A stretch of 64,000 bases of DNA from Pseudomonas sp. B33.4 (GTDB lineage: Bacteria > Pseudomonadota > Gammaproteobacteria > Pseudomonadales > Pseudomonadaceae). Under the pieces are notes generated by a model, which made no database searches, had not been told where the DNA came from, and saw only the letters and a list, made by a program, of their open reading frames with translations. This document shows positions 52,256-61,132 of this stretch, piece after piece. Location: contig NZ_CP140706.1 in NCBI RefSeq assembly GCF_034555375.1, positions 3,773,001-3,837,000 of the forward strand, given 5' to 3'. Position 1 is the first letter of the stretch, and the number at the start of each line of letters is the position of its first letter. The translations under genes and the position numbers were made by a program.

Positions 52256-54718
52256 GTGAACATCCTGAAACAGCTTACTCGCGAGGAGCTTGAGTCCGAG
52301 GTCACGCGTCTGCGCCTGGCTGTCAGGGCAACCTGCGACGCCGTCTGGGACTGGGATCTGCAAACCAACCAGGTCATCTGGAACGATTCGCTGCAACAGG
52401 CCTATGGCTACGCGTCAACCGCCATAGAACCGACGTGTGACTGGCGGTTTTCGCAGATTCACACGCAGGATCGCTCGCGCGTGACAACCTCGATTCGCTC
52501 GGCGATTGACGGCTCTGGCACGACCTGGAGCGCTGAGTACCGCTTCCTCTGCCACGATGGTTCATACGCCGAAGTGCTGGATCGCGGACATCTGATCCGC
52601 AATGCCGATGGCAAAGCCGAACGCATGATCGGTGCGATGCTCGACCTCACCCGTTCGCGTAGCGCCGAAACCGCACTACGCCAGAGTGAAGAACGCTTCA
52701 GCACCATTCTGGAAACCATCGAGGCGGCGTTCGCCATCGTCAAAGTCAAATTCGACGCCGACGACCACCCTATCGACTATTGCTTCGTCGAAGCCAACCC
52801 GGCGTTCGAACGTCAGGCCGGGGTCAATCTGCGGGGCAAGTGGGTCACCGAGTTTGCGCCCAACCTGGAAAAATTCTGGTTCGAAACCTACGGCCATGTG
52901 GCCAAGACCGGCGAGCCAGCCAACTTCGAGAACTACGCCAATACCTTCGAACGCTGGTTCGATGTGCGCGCCGTGCGTGTCGGCGACCCGGCCGATCGGC
53001 AGATTGCAATCTTCTTCAGCGATGTCACCGAGCGTCGCGACGCGCAAGAACGCTTGCGCGTCAGCGAGGCGGTCGCGCGGGAAAACGTCGAACGGGTCCA
53101 ACTCGCCCTGGCCGCCGGCGCCATTATCGGCACCTGGCACTGGCACTTGCCCAGCGATCGCTTCAGCGTCGATGAGGCCTTTGCCCGGGTTCTCAACCTC
53201 GACCCTGCCTGGGGTCTCGACGGTCTGAGCCTGGAGCAAGTGGTGAAGACCGTTCACCCCGACGACAGAGTCGGACTTACAAACGCCATCAACGAAGTCA
53301 TTGCCCGCGGCGGTGCCTATTCGCACCAGTACCGAGTGCGCGGTGCGGATGGCCAATACACCTGGATTGAGGCCAACGGACGCGTCGAATGCGCTGAAGA
53401 CGGCACACCTCTGCGCTTTCCCGGCGTGCTCATCGATGTCGAAGACCGGCGCAATGTCGAAGCCGAGCGCGACCGGGTCACCGCCGCGTTAAAGGCGCTC
53501 AACGACACATTGGAGCAGCGCGTCTCGGCGCGCACTGCAGAACTGATGCAGGCCGAAGAGAAGCTGCGCCAATCGCAGAAAATGGAAGCGGTCGGGCAAC
53601 TCACCGGCGGCCTGGCCCATGACTTCAACAACCTGTTGGCAGGCATTTGCGCCTCCCTTGAACTGATGGAAAAACGCATTGCCCAAGGTCGCTTGAACGA
53701 CATCGACAAATACATGCTGATCGCCCAGGACGCCGCCAAACGCGCCACCGCCCTGACCCATCGCCTGCTGGCCTTCTCCCGGCGACAGACCCTCGATCCA
53801 CGGCCGACCGAAGTCAACGCACTGATTGCCGGCATGAGCGAACTGATCCAGCGCACCGTCGGCCCGAGCATTCGCCTGAACACGGTCGTCGCGGCTGATT
53901 TGTGGCCGGCGCTGGTGGATGCCAGTCAACTGGAAAACGCCCTGCTTAACCTGTGCATCAACGCCCGCGATGCGATGCCCGATGGCGGCAGCATTACCGT
54001 CGAAACCGCCAATCGAACCCTGGATGCTGAATCAGCGCGTGTACGGGAAATGCCCGAAGGGCAATACCTGTGCTTGTCGGTCTCGGACACCGGTACCGGT
54101 ATGAGTGCGGAAGTCATGGCCAAGGCTTTCGACCCGTTTTTCACCACCAAGCCGCTGGGCCAGGGAACGGGGCTGGGGCTGTCGATGATCTACGGTTTCA
54201 CCAAACAATCCGGCGGGCAAGTGCGGGTGCAATCGACCGTGGGGCAAGGCACCATCATCTGCATTTACCTGCCGCGCTACCTCGGCGAAACGCAGCGCAA
54301 TCAGGATGACACGCAAAGCTCAGCGACGCCTCATGCCAAGGCCGGTGAGACCATCCTGATTGTCGACGACGAACCCACCGTTCGCACGCTGCTCAAAGAC
54401 GTGCTGAACGACCTCGGCTACAACCTGCTCGAAGCTGCCGACAGCGTTGAAGGACTGGAGACATTGCGCTCCAGCGCGCACATCGATTTGCTGATCACCG
54501 ACGTCGGCTTGCCGGGCGGCATGAACGGCCGGCAAATGGCCGATGCGGGCAGGCAAATCAGGCCGAAACTGAAGACCTTGTTCATTACCGGGTACGCGGA
54601 AAACTCAGTGATCGGTAACGGCCAACTCGGCCCCGGTATGCAGGTGCTAACCAAGCCTTTTGCGGTTGACACACTGGTGTCACGGGTCAGTGGTTTGCTG
54701 TCCATCGACGTCGAATGA
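52256..54718 (+). CDS. Hybrid sensor histidine kinase with PAS domains and receiver
   Basis: An 820-residue cytoplasmic sensor: three PAS regions (about 20-135, 145-265 and 285-405), a coiled coil (LNDTLEQRVSARTAELMQAE), HisKA with phospho-His 455 in GGLAHDFNNLL, an HATPase (NARDAMPDGG, GTGLGLSMIYG), and a receiver domain with phospho-Asp about 749 in LLITDVGLPGG. No output domain and no membrane segment. The GTG start has no good ribosome site, so the true start may differ. Its end overlaps the convergent diguanylate cyclase gene by 39 bases. Confidence 0.9.
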   Translation: MNILKQLTREELESEVTRLRLAVRATCDAVWDWDLQTNQVIWNDSLQQAYGYASTAIEPTCDWRFSQIHTQDRSRVTTSIRSAIDGSGTTWSAEYRFLCHDGSYAEVLDRGHLIRNADGKAERMIGAMLDLTRSRSAETALRQSEERFSTILETIEAAFAIVKVKFDADDHPIDYCFVEANPAFERQAGVNLRGKWVTEFAPNLEKFWFETYGHVAKTGEPANFENYANTFERWFDVRAVRVGDPADRQIAIFFSDVTERRDAQERLRVSEAVARENVERVQLALAAGAIIGTWHWHLPSDRFSVDEAFARVLNLDPAWGLDGLSLEQVVKTVHPDDRVGLTNAINEVIARGGAYSHQYRVRGADGQYTWIEANGRVECAEDGTPLRFPGVLIDVEDRRNVEAERDRVTAALKALNDTLEQRVSARTAELMQAEEKLRQSQKMEAVGQLTGGLAHDFNNLLAGICASLELMEKRIAQGRLNDIDKYMLIAQDAAKRATALTHRLLAFSRRQTLDPRPTEVNALIAGMSELIQRTVGPSIRLNTVVAADLWPALVDASQLENALLNLCINARDAMPDGGSITVETANRTLDAESARVREMPEGQYLCLSVSDTGTGMSAEVMAKAFDPFFTTKPLGQGTGLGLSMIYGFTKQSGGQVRVQSTVGQGTIICIYLPRYLGETQRNQDDTQSSATPHAKAGETILIVDDEPTVRTLLKDVLNDLGYNLLEAADSVEGLETLRSSAHIDLLITDVGLPGGMNGRQMADAGRQIRPKLKTLFITGYAENSVIGNGQLGPGMQVLTKPFAVDTLVSRVSGLLSIDVE

Positions 54719-56227
54719 GGGTTGCGCAGGAGACGTCATGAACCTGTTGCGCCCGGCCGTCTTCGCTTGATACAGCGCCTGATCGGCGCACTCGATCAGA
54801 CCGTGCACCGGATCCAGCTGCGCACCGCGCGCGGCGGCGATGCCGATGCTCAGGCTTACGCGGGTCTCGGGACTGGTGGGGTGGGCAATGTTGGCTTGCT
54901 GCAAGCGCTCGATAATCAGCTGCGCAACCACCGTGGCGCCTTCAATGTCGGTGTCAGGCATGATCACCGCGAACTCTTCACCGCCGTAGCGCGCCACCAG
55001 ATCCGACGGCCGCCGCACACAGGCATCCAGCACGTTACCGACCGCCTGCAGACAGGCGTCGCCGGCAACGTGCCCAAGCGCATCGTTAAACCGCTTGAAG
55101 TAATCGATATCGATCATCAGCAAGGCCAGCGACGAGCCGTCGCGCTGTGCCCGCCGCGCCTCTGAAGCCAGGGTCTGATCAAAGCAGCGCCGATTCGCCA
55201 GACCGGTCAGCGCATCCTTCATGGCCAACAACTCCAACTGTCGGTTCGAGCCGAGCAACTGCTGTTGAGCGATGCGCAGTTCACCTTCTACCTGGGTCCG
55301 ACGGCGGATATCGAGAATCAAGAACCAGCCGATCAGTCCGGTAAGCCCCAACAGCCCCGCCACCACCACGGCCGACAGCTGCGCCTCGGTTCGCCAGGCC
55401 GCGAGGGCTTCACGCTTGCCGATGGCGACCGTGGTGATCAGCGGCAACTTCTCGCTTTTGCGGAAGGCGTAGAGGCGTTCGACGCCATCCAGGCTGGAGG
55501 TATACGACGCGGTACCGACCGATTGATCGACCAGGTACTTGGCGTAGATCGGCGACTTGGAAAGGTTGCGGCCCATGTCCTGCTCGCGGAACGGATAGCG
55601 CACCAGCAACGTGCCGTCGGTATACGACAAGCCGATGGCCCCCTCCTGGCCGACGTCGAGTTTGCCGAACAGGCGCAGGAAGTTTTCCACGCCCAACGTC
55701 ACGGCCACCACCCCGGCAAACTCGCCGCGATCATCATTGAAACGGCGGCTGACGGTGATCACCCACTCCTGATTGGAGCGGCTGCGGATGGGTGGCCCGA
55801 TAAAGGGTTCGCGGCTCGGGTCGTCGCGATGATGAATGAAGTAGGCCCGATCACTGCTATTGGCCCCCGCCGGAATCGGTCGGTTCGACGACATCAGCCA
55901 ATGGCCCTGACGGTCATAGATGGTGATCCCGCTCATTTGTGGCATCAACGGCTGTTGGCGGTTGATCAACGCACCCAAGCGCTGGATCTGCGCGGGGCCA
56001 CTGCCTTCGGTTTCCAGGCGCTCGACCAGCCCGAGCAACAGCAGCGAACTTTGCCGGACAATGCCCTCGGAATAGGTCTCGAGTGCCTGGGTCAGGTTCA
56101 ACCCGTGCACGTTGACTTCCTCCAGCGCACGATCGCGCGAGGACAGCACTTTCCAGATGGTCAGCGACGCCAGAGAGCAGCCGATGACCAGCAGCAAGAG
56201 GGTGACGAGGTGGGTATCACGCTTCAC
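54680..56227 (-). CDS. Membrane diguanylate cyclase with dCache-type sensor
   Basis: A 515-residue protein: TM helix at 8-28, a periplasmic PAS/Cache sensor (about 40-290), a second TM (VVVAGLLGLTGLIGWFLIL) and a GGDEF domain with GGEEF at 415-419. The inhibitory RxxD site (RPSD, 406-409) is at the correct distance, so feedback by c-di-GMP is likely. It makes c-di-GMP at the inner membrane in response to a periplasmic signal. The gene is convergent with, and overlaps, the hybrid kinase. Confidence 0.92.
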   Translation of the reverse strand: MKRDTHLVTLLLLVIGCSLASLTIWKVLSSRDRALEEVNVHGLNLTQALETYSEGIVRQSSLLLLGLVERLETEGSGPAQIQRLGALINRQQPLMPQMSGITIYDRQGHWLMSSNRPIPAGANSSDRAYFIHHRDDPSREPFIGPPIRSRSNQEWVITVSRRFNDDRGEFAGVVAVTLGVENFLRLFGKLDVGQEGAIGLSYTDGTLLVRYPFREQDMGRNLSKSPIYAKYLVDQSVGTASYTSSLDGVERLYAFRKSEKLPLITTVAIGKREALAAWRTEAQLSAVVVAGLLGLTGLIGWFLILDIRRRTQVEGELRIAQQQLLGSNRQLELLAMKDALTGLANRRCFDQTLASEARRAQRDGSSLALLMIDIDYFKRFNDALGHVAGDACLQAVGNVLDACVRRPSDLVARYGGEEFAVIMPDTDIEGATVVAQLIIERLQQANIAHPTSPETRVSLSIGIAAARGAQLDPVHGLIECADQALYQAKTAGRNRFMTSPAQPSFDVDGQQTTDP

Positions 56228-56492
56228 GAAAGTACCTTATGGAAAGTCCGGTTTTCCGTTCCTGCCGTTACTGATTCAAGGCAATAACAGCGGTCGTATG
56301 TCCTCGACCGGCGCAAGGATACAAGTAGCGCGCTAAACGCGCAGCAACCGCGTGACGGAACGTCGTTTTCAGTCCCTTGGCGTTGTTTCGCAACGACACG
56401 GCAGCGGCCTGCAACTTATATTCACGGCCGCAGGTCACTAGGCTTGCTGAGGTTGAATCCATTCGCAGACCTCGAACATTGAAGACACTGCC

Positions 56493-57743
56493 GTGGCCGC
56501 TGATCTGGATCGCCGCAACAACCTGTCTCTGGACAGCCTGAATTTTTTTCTCGCCGACGTGCGCGACGGTCTCGGCCCCTATCTGGCCATTTACCTGTTG
56601 GCGGTGCATCACTGGGAGCCAGCGAGCATTGGCCTGGTGATGACCATCGCCGGGGTCGCCGCGCTGATCACGCAGACACCCGCCGGCGCCTGGGTCGACA
56701 ACAGCCATCGCAAGCGTGCTTTGATTGCGATCGCCGCGCTGCTGGTGACCGGCAGTTGCCTGTTGCTGCCGTTCGTGACGTCCTTCACCTGGGTGGCGTT
56801 GACGCAAACCCTGAGTGCGATGGCCGCATCAATATTCGCCCCGGCCATTTGCGCAATCACCCTGGGCATGACCGGACCGCGAGCGTTCACTCGGCGAACC
56901 GGGCGCAACGAAACCTTCAATCACGCCGGTAATGCCTGCGCCGCGCTGCTGGCCGGCGTGTTCGCTTATCTGTTCGGCCCGGTGGCGGTGTTCTATCTGA
57001 TGGCGGCCATGGCGCTGGCCAGTGTCATCGCCATTGCTTGCGTTTCGCCAGCAGCCATCGACCATGATCTGGCGCGCGGACTCGATCCTGCCGACGCTGG
57101 CCATCGCCAGCCTTCCGGTTTATCCGTGTTGCTCGGCAACCGACCGTTGCTGCTGTTCGCCATTTGCTGTGCGCTGTTCCACCTCGCCAATGCGGCGATG
57201 TTGCCACTGGTGAGCCAAAAACTCGCGCAAGCCAATTTGCAGATGGCCACCCCGCTGACCTCCGCCTGCATCGTGGCGGCGCAATTGGTGATGGTGCCGG
57301 CGGCGTTACTGGTCGGTGCGAAAGCCGATCTGTGGGGGCGCAAACCGCTGCTGCTGGCCGGTTTTCTGATCCTGCCTTTGCGCGGTGTGCTCTATACGCT
57401 GTCGGACGATGCCTATTGGCTGGTCGCGGTGCAGATGCTCGACGGCGTCGGCGCCGGTCTGTTCGGCGCCTTGTTTCCAATCATGGTCAAGGATCTCACC
57501 CAGGGCACCGGTCACTTCAACATCAGCCTTGGCGCACTGACGACAGCTTTCGGACTAGGCGCGGCGCTGAGCAACGGCCTCGCTGGATTCGTGGTGCGAG
57601 AGGCCGGTTACAGTGCAGCGTTTCTAACTTTGGCCGCTATTGCGGCAGTGGCTGTTGTCCTGCTCGGGATCGGGGTGCCGGAAACCCAGCGCAGTGGTCA
57701 TCTGGCTGAAACCGGCGTGGTCGAGGCCGCTGCAGAATCCTGA
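56493..57743 (+). CDS. MFS transporter
   Basis: A 416-residue inner-membrane protein with 12 hydrophobic segments and MFS loop motifs (DNSHRKRALI between TM2 and TM3; KADLWGRKPLLLAG in the second half). Probably a drug or metabolite exporter; substrate unknown. The GTG start at 56493 gives a good N-terminus but has a weak ribosome site. It ends before the terminator at 57782. Confidence 0.88.
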   Translation: MAADLDRRNNLSLDSLNFFLADVRDGLGPYLAIYLLAVHHWEPASIGLVMTIAGVAALITQTPAGAWVDNSHRKRALIAIAALLVTGSCLLLPFVTSFTWVALTQTLSAMAASIFAPAICAITLGMTGPRAFTRRTGRNETFNHAGNACAALLAGVFAYLFGPVAVFYLMAAMALASVIAIACVSPAAIDHDLARGLDPADAGHRQPSGLSVLLGNRPLLLFAICCALFHLANAAMLPLVSQKLAQANLQMATPLTSACIVAAQLVMVPAALLVGAKADLWGRKPLLLAGFLILPLRGVLYTLSDDAYWLVAVQMLDGVGAGLFGALFPIMVKDLTQGTGHFNISLGALTTAFGLGAALSNGLAGFVVREAGYSAAFLTLAAIAAVAVVLLGIGVPETQRSGHLAETGVVEAAAES

Positions 57744-57781
57744 ACGTATCCTGCTGTTCAGCTTTAACGTACGAGCACGAC

Positions 57782-57808
57782 AAAAGCCTGCTTTTCAGGG
57801 CAGGCTTT
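57782..57808. terminator. Terminator between the MFS and isochorismatase copy 2 genes
   Basis: AAAAGCCTGC and GCAGGCTTT around TTTTCAGG; nearly the same hairpin as at 42431. Confidence 0.8.
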
Positions 57809-57824
57809 CGTTTGTCGCGCAGGA

Positions 57825-58457
57825 TTATTTCTGCTGAGCCGTCAGCGCCGAATAGCTGTTCATCAGGTTGCGGTAGTTAGGGATCCGCTGCGACAGCAGA
57901 TTGCCCAAACCTTCAATATCGTTGCGCCAGTCGCGGTGCAGCTCACACGCCACCGAGAACCAGTTCATCATCTGTGCGCCGGCCTGCGTCATGCGGCTCC
58001 ACGCGGCTTGTTGCACCGTGGTGTTGAAGGTGCCCGACGCATCAGTCACCACAAACACATCAAACCCTTCCGCCAGCGCCGACAAGGTCGGGAACGCTAC
58101 ACAGACATCCGTCACTACACCGGCAATGATGATCTGTTTACGGCCGGTAGCCTTGATCGCTTTGACGAAGTCTTCGTTGTCCCAGGCGTTGATCTGACCT
58201 GGACGAGCGATGTACGGCGCATCCGGGAACATTTCTTTCAGTTCCGGCACCAACGGGCCGTTCGGGCCTTGTTCGAAACTGGTGGTGAGGATGGTCGGCA
58301 GTTCGAAGAACCTGGCCAGATCGGCCAGGGCCAGCACGTTGTTCTTGAATTCGTTGGGCGAGAAGTCCTGCACCAAGGAAATCAGACCGGTCTGGTGGTC
58401 GACCAGCAGCACGATGGCGTCGTCTTTGTTCAGGCGGTTGTAGGTTGGAGTGGTCAT
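57825..58457 (-). CDS. Isochorismatase-fold hydrolase (YcaC-like), copy 2
   Basis: A 210-residue protein differing from copy 1 by two conservative residues (Arg49, Asp133). The catalytic Asp20 and Cys119 are kept. The DNA differs by a larger number of mostly synonymous changes, so the copies are not brand new and protein sequence has been preserved. A longer upstream frame exists but is the promoter region; the ATG at 58457 matches copy 1. Confidence 0.92.
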   Translation of the reverse strand: MTTPTYNRLNKDDAIVLLVDHQTGLISLVQDFSPNEFKNNVLALADLARFFELPTILTTSFEQGPNGPLVPELKEMFPDAPYIARPGQINAWDNEDFVKAIKATGRKQIIIAGVVTDVCVAFPTLSALAEGFDVFVVTDASGTFNTTVQQAAWSRMTQAGAQMMNWFSVACELHRDWRNDIEGLGNLLSQRIPNYRNLMNSYSALTAQQK

Positions 58458-58533
58458 GGTCTGCGTCCCTTTTGAGTTTTTGAAGTTGTTGTTGCGTTCA
58501 AGTTGGGTACAGATTACTGACGCATCGAAAAGG

Positions 58534-58580
58534 GATAAATCGGCTGAAACGCGTTTCACCGTCAACCTGAACGGGACAAT
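58534..58580. promoter_or_regulatory. Palindromic operator-like motif upstream of isochorismatase copy 2
   Basis: The same GATAAATCGG block followed by the perfect 14-base palindrome TGAAACGCGTTTCA at 58545-58558. The remaining gap (58581-58775) holds the promoter of the LuxR-type gene; no gene seen. Confidence 0.55.
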
Positions 58581-58775
58581 TCGCCATCGATGCCTCGGCG
58601 TTTTTACCTTCAACCCAGCAGAGTCGCGGTTATTAGCTAATAACACCTTCATTAAACCGTCGCTCAAACGTTGTACTAGGATAGGATCCAAGTCTGCGGT
58701 ATTTCGTCGACCAAGGAGATCGTCGACGGTGCTGCAGACGTTTTTGAATTGACGCCTCTCAGGGATGACACGCAT

Positions 58776-59522
58776 ATGAACTCACACTTGTTCCCCCACA
58801 TCGGCAAGGTCATCGCCAGCACCGGCAGCCGGCACTTTCCGCGCATGCTGCATGACCTGATCCTGACGCAACTGGCGGTGGACGCCACGCACATCCGGCA
58901 GATGCGTGTCGAACCGCTGGGCCGCGCATCGAGTCGCAATGAGCCGGAGCCGCTGAAAGAGCCGGCCCTGCTCGCCGAAACGGTGTTTTCCGAACACAGT
59001 GCGGCGGCCCACCACTTACAGAATCCGCCGGCCGCAACCAGCGCAGACGCTTCGCAGCTGCACTTGACCCGGCGCAAGGACGGCTATCGCTACGTGATTT
59101 CGGTGTACCGCAACGGCGAGTCGCAGCGTTTTTCCGCGCAGGAGCGCAGCCTGTTGCAGGACATCTCCCCGGTGCTGCTGCCGATGGTGGAAAAACACAT
59201 CAACGCCCTGCAACCGACCAGCCCTGATCCACAAAGCCTACCCGAGGCCGCCGAAGGCAACGGCCTGGAAACCTTGCGCCTGCGCTTTGACGAGCGCCTG
59301 GAGCAACTGGGGCTGAGCCTGTCCAACCGCGAAACCGAAGTGTGTGTCGGCCTGCTCGCCGGCCGCACGGCGCCGGAACTGGCCGAGCAGTTGGCATTGA
59401 AGGTCAATACCGTGGAGAGTTATCTGAAACGCGCGGCAATCAAGTTGGGCATCAGCGGGCGGCATTCGTTGATGCGCTGGATGTATTCGCCGTTGGAGGC
59501 GTTGGCGTCGAGTGCGGCGTGA
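58776..59522 (+). CDS. LuxR-type HTH regulator
   Basis: A 248-residue regulator with a C-terminal LuxR HTH (LSNRETEVCVGLLAGRTAPE; ALKVNTVESYLKRAAIKLG). The N-terminal 175 residues are not an autoinducer-binding domain that I recognise, nor a receiver. The EVC-GLLAG-T-PE and VNTVESYLKRAA pattern resembles LuxR proteins that flank cyclic-lipopeptide clusters, and macAB is nearby. I chose the ATG at 58776; a TTG at 58749 would add nine residues. Confidence 0.88.
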   Translation: MNSHLFPHIGKVIASTGSRHFPRMLHDLILTQLAVDATHIRQMRVEPLGRASSRNEPEPLKEPALLAETVFSEHSAAAHHLQNPPAATSADASQLHLTRRKDGYRYVISVYRNGESQRFSAQERSLLQDISPVLLPMVEKHINALQPTSPDPQSLPEAAEGNGLETLRLRFDERLEQLGLSLSNRETEVCVGLLAGRTAPELAEQLALKVNTVESYLKRAAIKLGISGRHSLMRWMYSPLEALASSAA

Positions 59523-59557
59523 CAGAGGTGGGTTTTGTGCACGGCTCTGGATCGCTA

Positions 59558-59759
59558 CCCCCTCACCCCAGCCCTCTCCCCCAAGGGGGCGAGGGGGAAA
59601 GGGAGCCGATCTCGGTTGAATTCGAAACTGAGTTCGATTTTTTAGCCGATCTTTGTGCTGTTCAAACCCTGAGTTCGACTCGGTATCTCACGTCGGTGCA
59701 TCTCGAAAGAACACCTCGGTCAGTCCCCTCTCCCTCCGGGAGAGGGTTAGGGTGAGGGC
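59558..59759. repeat. MITE-like inverted-end repeat, copy 4
   Basis: A 202-bp copy starting CCCCTCACCCCAGCCCTCTC and ending GAGAGGGTTAGGGTGAGGGC. Its right end supplies the stop codon of the leftward DUF6124-like gene. Confidence 0.8.
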
Positions 59760-60028
59760 AATCCCGCGACGTGCCCCCATGCCTGATTCACCGCCAATTC
59801 CCCCAACATCACCACTTGCGCGATGCCCAGCAAGGTCTGGCGATTGGGCCCCTCCAGCATCCCGGCAAAATCACACAACATGACCGAGGCCGAGGCCAGC
59901 GATTCACAGGCGTTTGCCAGCAGGGATTCCGTATCGGTTTGCGGGTTGACCCGGAACATAGCGTTGGGCGTATAGGGCGTGGCCATGATATTTGCCGCAG
60001 TGACCGGTGGATCGGGTGTCTTTGACAT
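59747..60028 (-). CDS. DUF6124/DUF3077-like small protein A
   Basis: A 93-residue, mostly helical protein with TDTESLLANACESLASASVM and LLGIAQVVMLGELAVNQA. This Pseudomonas-restricted family often occurs in several copies; function unknown. GAAGGAG lies nine bases before the ATG at 60028. The last residues (GLPSP) and stop are encoded by the end of MITE copy 4. Confidence 0.82.
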   Translation of the reverse strand: MSKTPDPPVTAANIMATPYTPNAMFRVNPQTDTESLLANACESLASASVMLCDFAGMLEGPNRQTLLGIAQVVMLGELAVNQAWGHVAGLPSP

Positions 60029-60087
60029 TCGCACAAACTCCTTCTGCGCAGCGAGGGAGCAGGCTCCCTCGCGCGGCTGTTTCGCAA

Positions 60088-60453
60088 TTAGTTGGGCAAG
60101 CGCTGGTTGTCGAGGACGCGACTCACCACCAGTTCACTCAACATGATCACCTGTTGCAGGATCAGCATCTTCTTGCGGTGCGGGCTGTCGATCGAGTCGG
60201 CAAGGTCGCGGGCCATGTCACTGGCCGAGGACAACGATTCGTAGGCTTCAACGAGCAGGGTTTCGTCGTCGATGGTGGGGTCGATCAGGTAGATCTTGCC
60301 GGTTTTGCGGGTGGGTTTTGAGGTCTTGAGCGCGGAAGGATTGAGGTAGAAATTGATCGCCCGTTCTGTGGCCTCTTTGATGTTTTGAGGTTCTAGTGCG
60401 GCGTCGTAGGGGATTGGATCGGTATCTGGTGGGTTGGGTGTGGCTTTGAACAT
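60088..60453 (-). CDS. DUF6124/DUF3077-like small protein B
   Basis: A 121-residue paralogue of the gene at 59747, sharing the pattern DETLLVEAYESLSSASDMAR and LILQQVIMLSELVVSRVL. It is basic in the middle (KTSKPTRKTGK). It is 59 bases upstream of protein A and probably in the same transcript. A long conserved-looking leader precedes it. Confidence 0.82.
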   Translation of the reverse strand: MFKATPNPPDTDPIPYDAALEPQNIKEATERAINFYLNPSALKTSKPTRKTGKIYLIDPTIDDETLLVEAYESLSSASDMARDLADSIDSPHRKKMLILQQVIMLSELVVSRVLDNQRLPN

Positions 60454-60474
60454 AGATAAAATCTCGTATCGAAA

Positions 60475-60756
60475 TTAACCGGAGCCATCACTTTCGCTAC
60501 CAAACGAAGGTGGCGGCCATGCGCGGGTTGGTAGACCGGTCGATACGGAAACCCGGCGCTCATGAATGAGCCCCACGCATGTCCACCATATAAAACGCAG
60601 CCGCAAAAAAGAGACTGCATAAGGTGGCGCCATACGGCGGTACCGAAGCGGGCTACCAAACCCGATCACTGATTTGCAGTGACAGGCAAACGATATATCC
60701 CGACCCATAGCCGCGTAAGCCGGCGGATTCTGGCGTACGCGTAGGTAACGACGCAA
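60475..60756 (-). ncRNA. Putative structured leader RNA of the DUF6124 genes
   Basis: The minus strand has several hairpins: CACTG/CAGTG (about 60667-60681), a GGTTTGGTAGCCCG repeat-like element, and GGGCTCATTCATGAGC near 60560. GGTTTGGTAGC-like motifs recur at both ends. The frame is open for 93 codons, but its Arg-Trp-Cys-rich product does not look like a folded protein. I remember similar sequence as a multi-copy element in fluorescent pseudomonads. Gap 60454-60878 has no other gene. Confidence 0.35.
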
Positions 60757-60878
60757 GGTGTTGTAGGCGGTATGACGTAACGGGGCGTGTAATTTAAACG
60801 GGCAATCGGCGTTGTGTTTATTGACGGAAATACTGGAGGGCGGTGGTTCCAGGTTTTGCAGTGTGTCAGTTGGATCTA

Positions 60879-61039
60879 CCCCCTCACCCCAGCCCTCTCC
60901 CCCAAGGGGGCGAGGGGGAAAGGGAGCAGATTTGTGTAGTTTTCGTGCCTGAGTTCGACGCGATATTTCAAGTCGGCGTACCTCGAAAGAACACCGCGAT
61001 CAGTCCCCTCTCCCTCTGGGAGAGGGTTAGGGTGAGGGC
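60879..61039. repeat. MITE-like inverted-end repeat, copy 5 (shorter)
   Basis: A 161-bp copy closely matching copy 4, with an internal part shortened by about 40 bp. The right flank is also similar to that of copy 4. Confidence 0.78.
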
Positions 61040-61125
61040 AATCCCGCGACGTGCACCAATGCCTGATTCACCGCCAATTCCCCCCAACATCACGACCTGA
61101 GCCATGCCCCACAGGTTTGATGAGG
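61040..61125 (-). pseudogene. Relic of a DUF6124-like gene 3' end
   Basis: Beyond MITE copy 5 the sequence repeats the 3' end of the gene at 59747 (same order: repeat end, ATCCCGCGACGTGC, TGCCTGATTCACCGCCAATTC). One extra C in the homopolymer near 61081 breaks the frame, and the homology ends about 8 bases before the macB stop. Confidence 0.65.
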
Positions 61126-61132
61126 GCCGCTC

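Noticed and set aside
60475..60756. 93-codon Arg/Trp/Cys-rich frame as a protein
   Set aside because: It overlaps hairpin-rich sequence directly upstream of a gene; better viewed as a leader or repeat RNA element.
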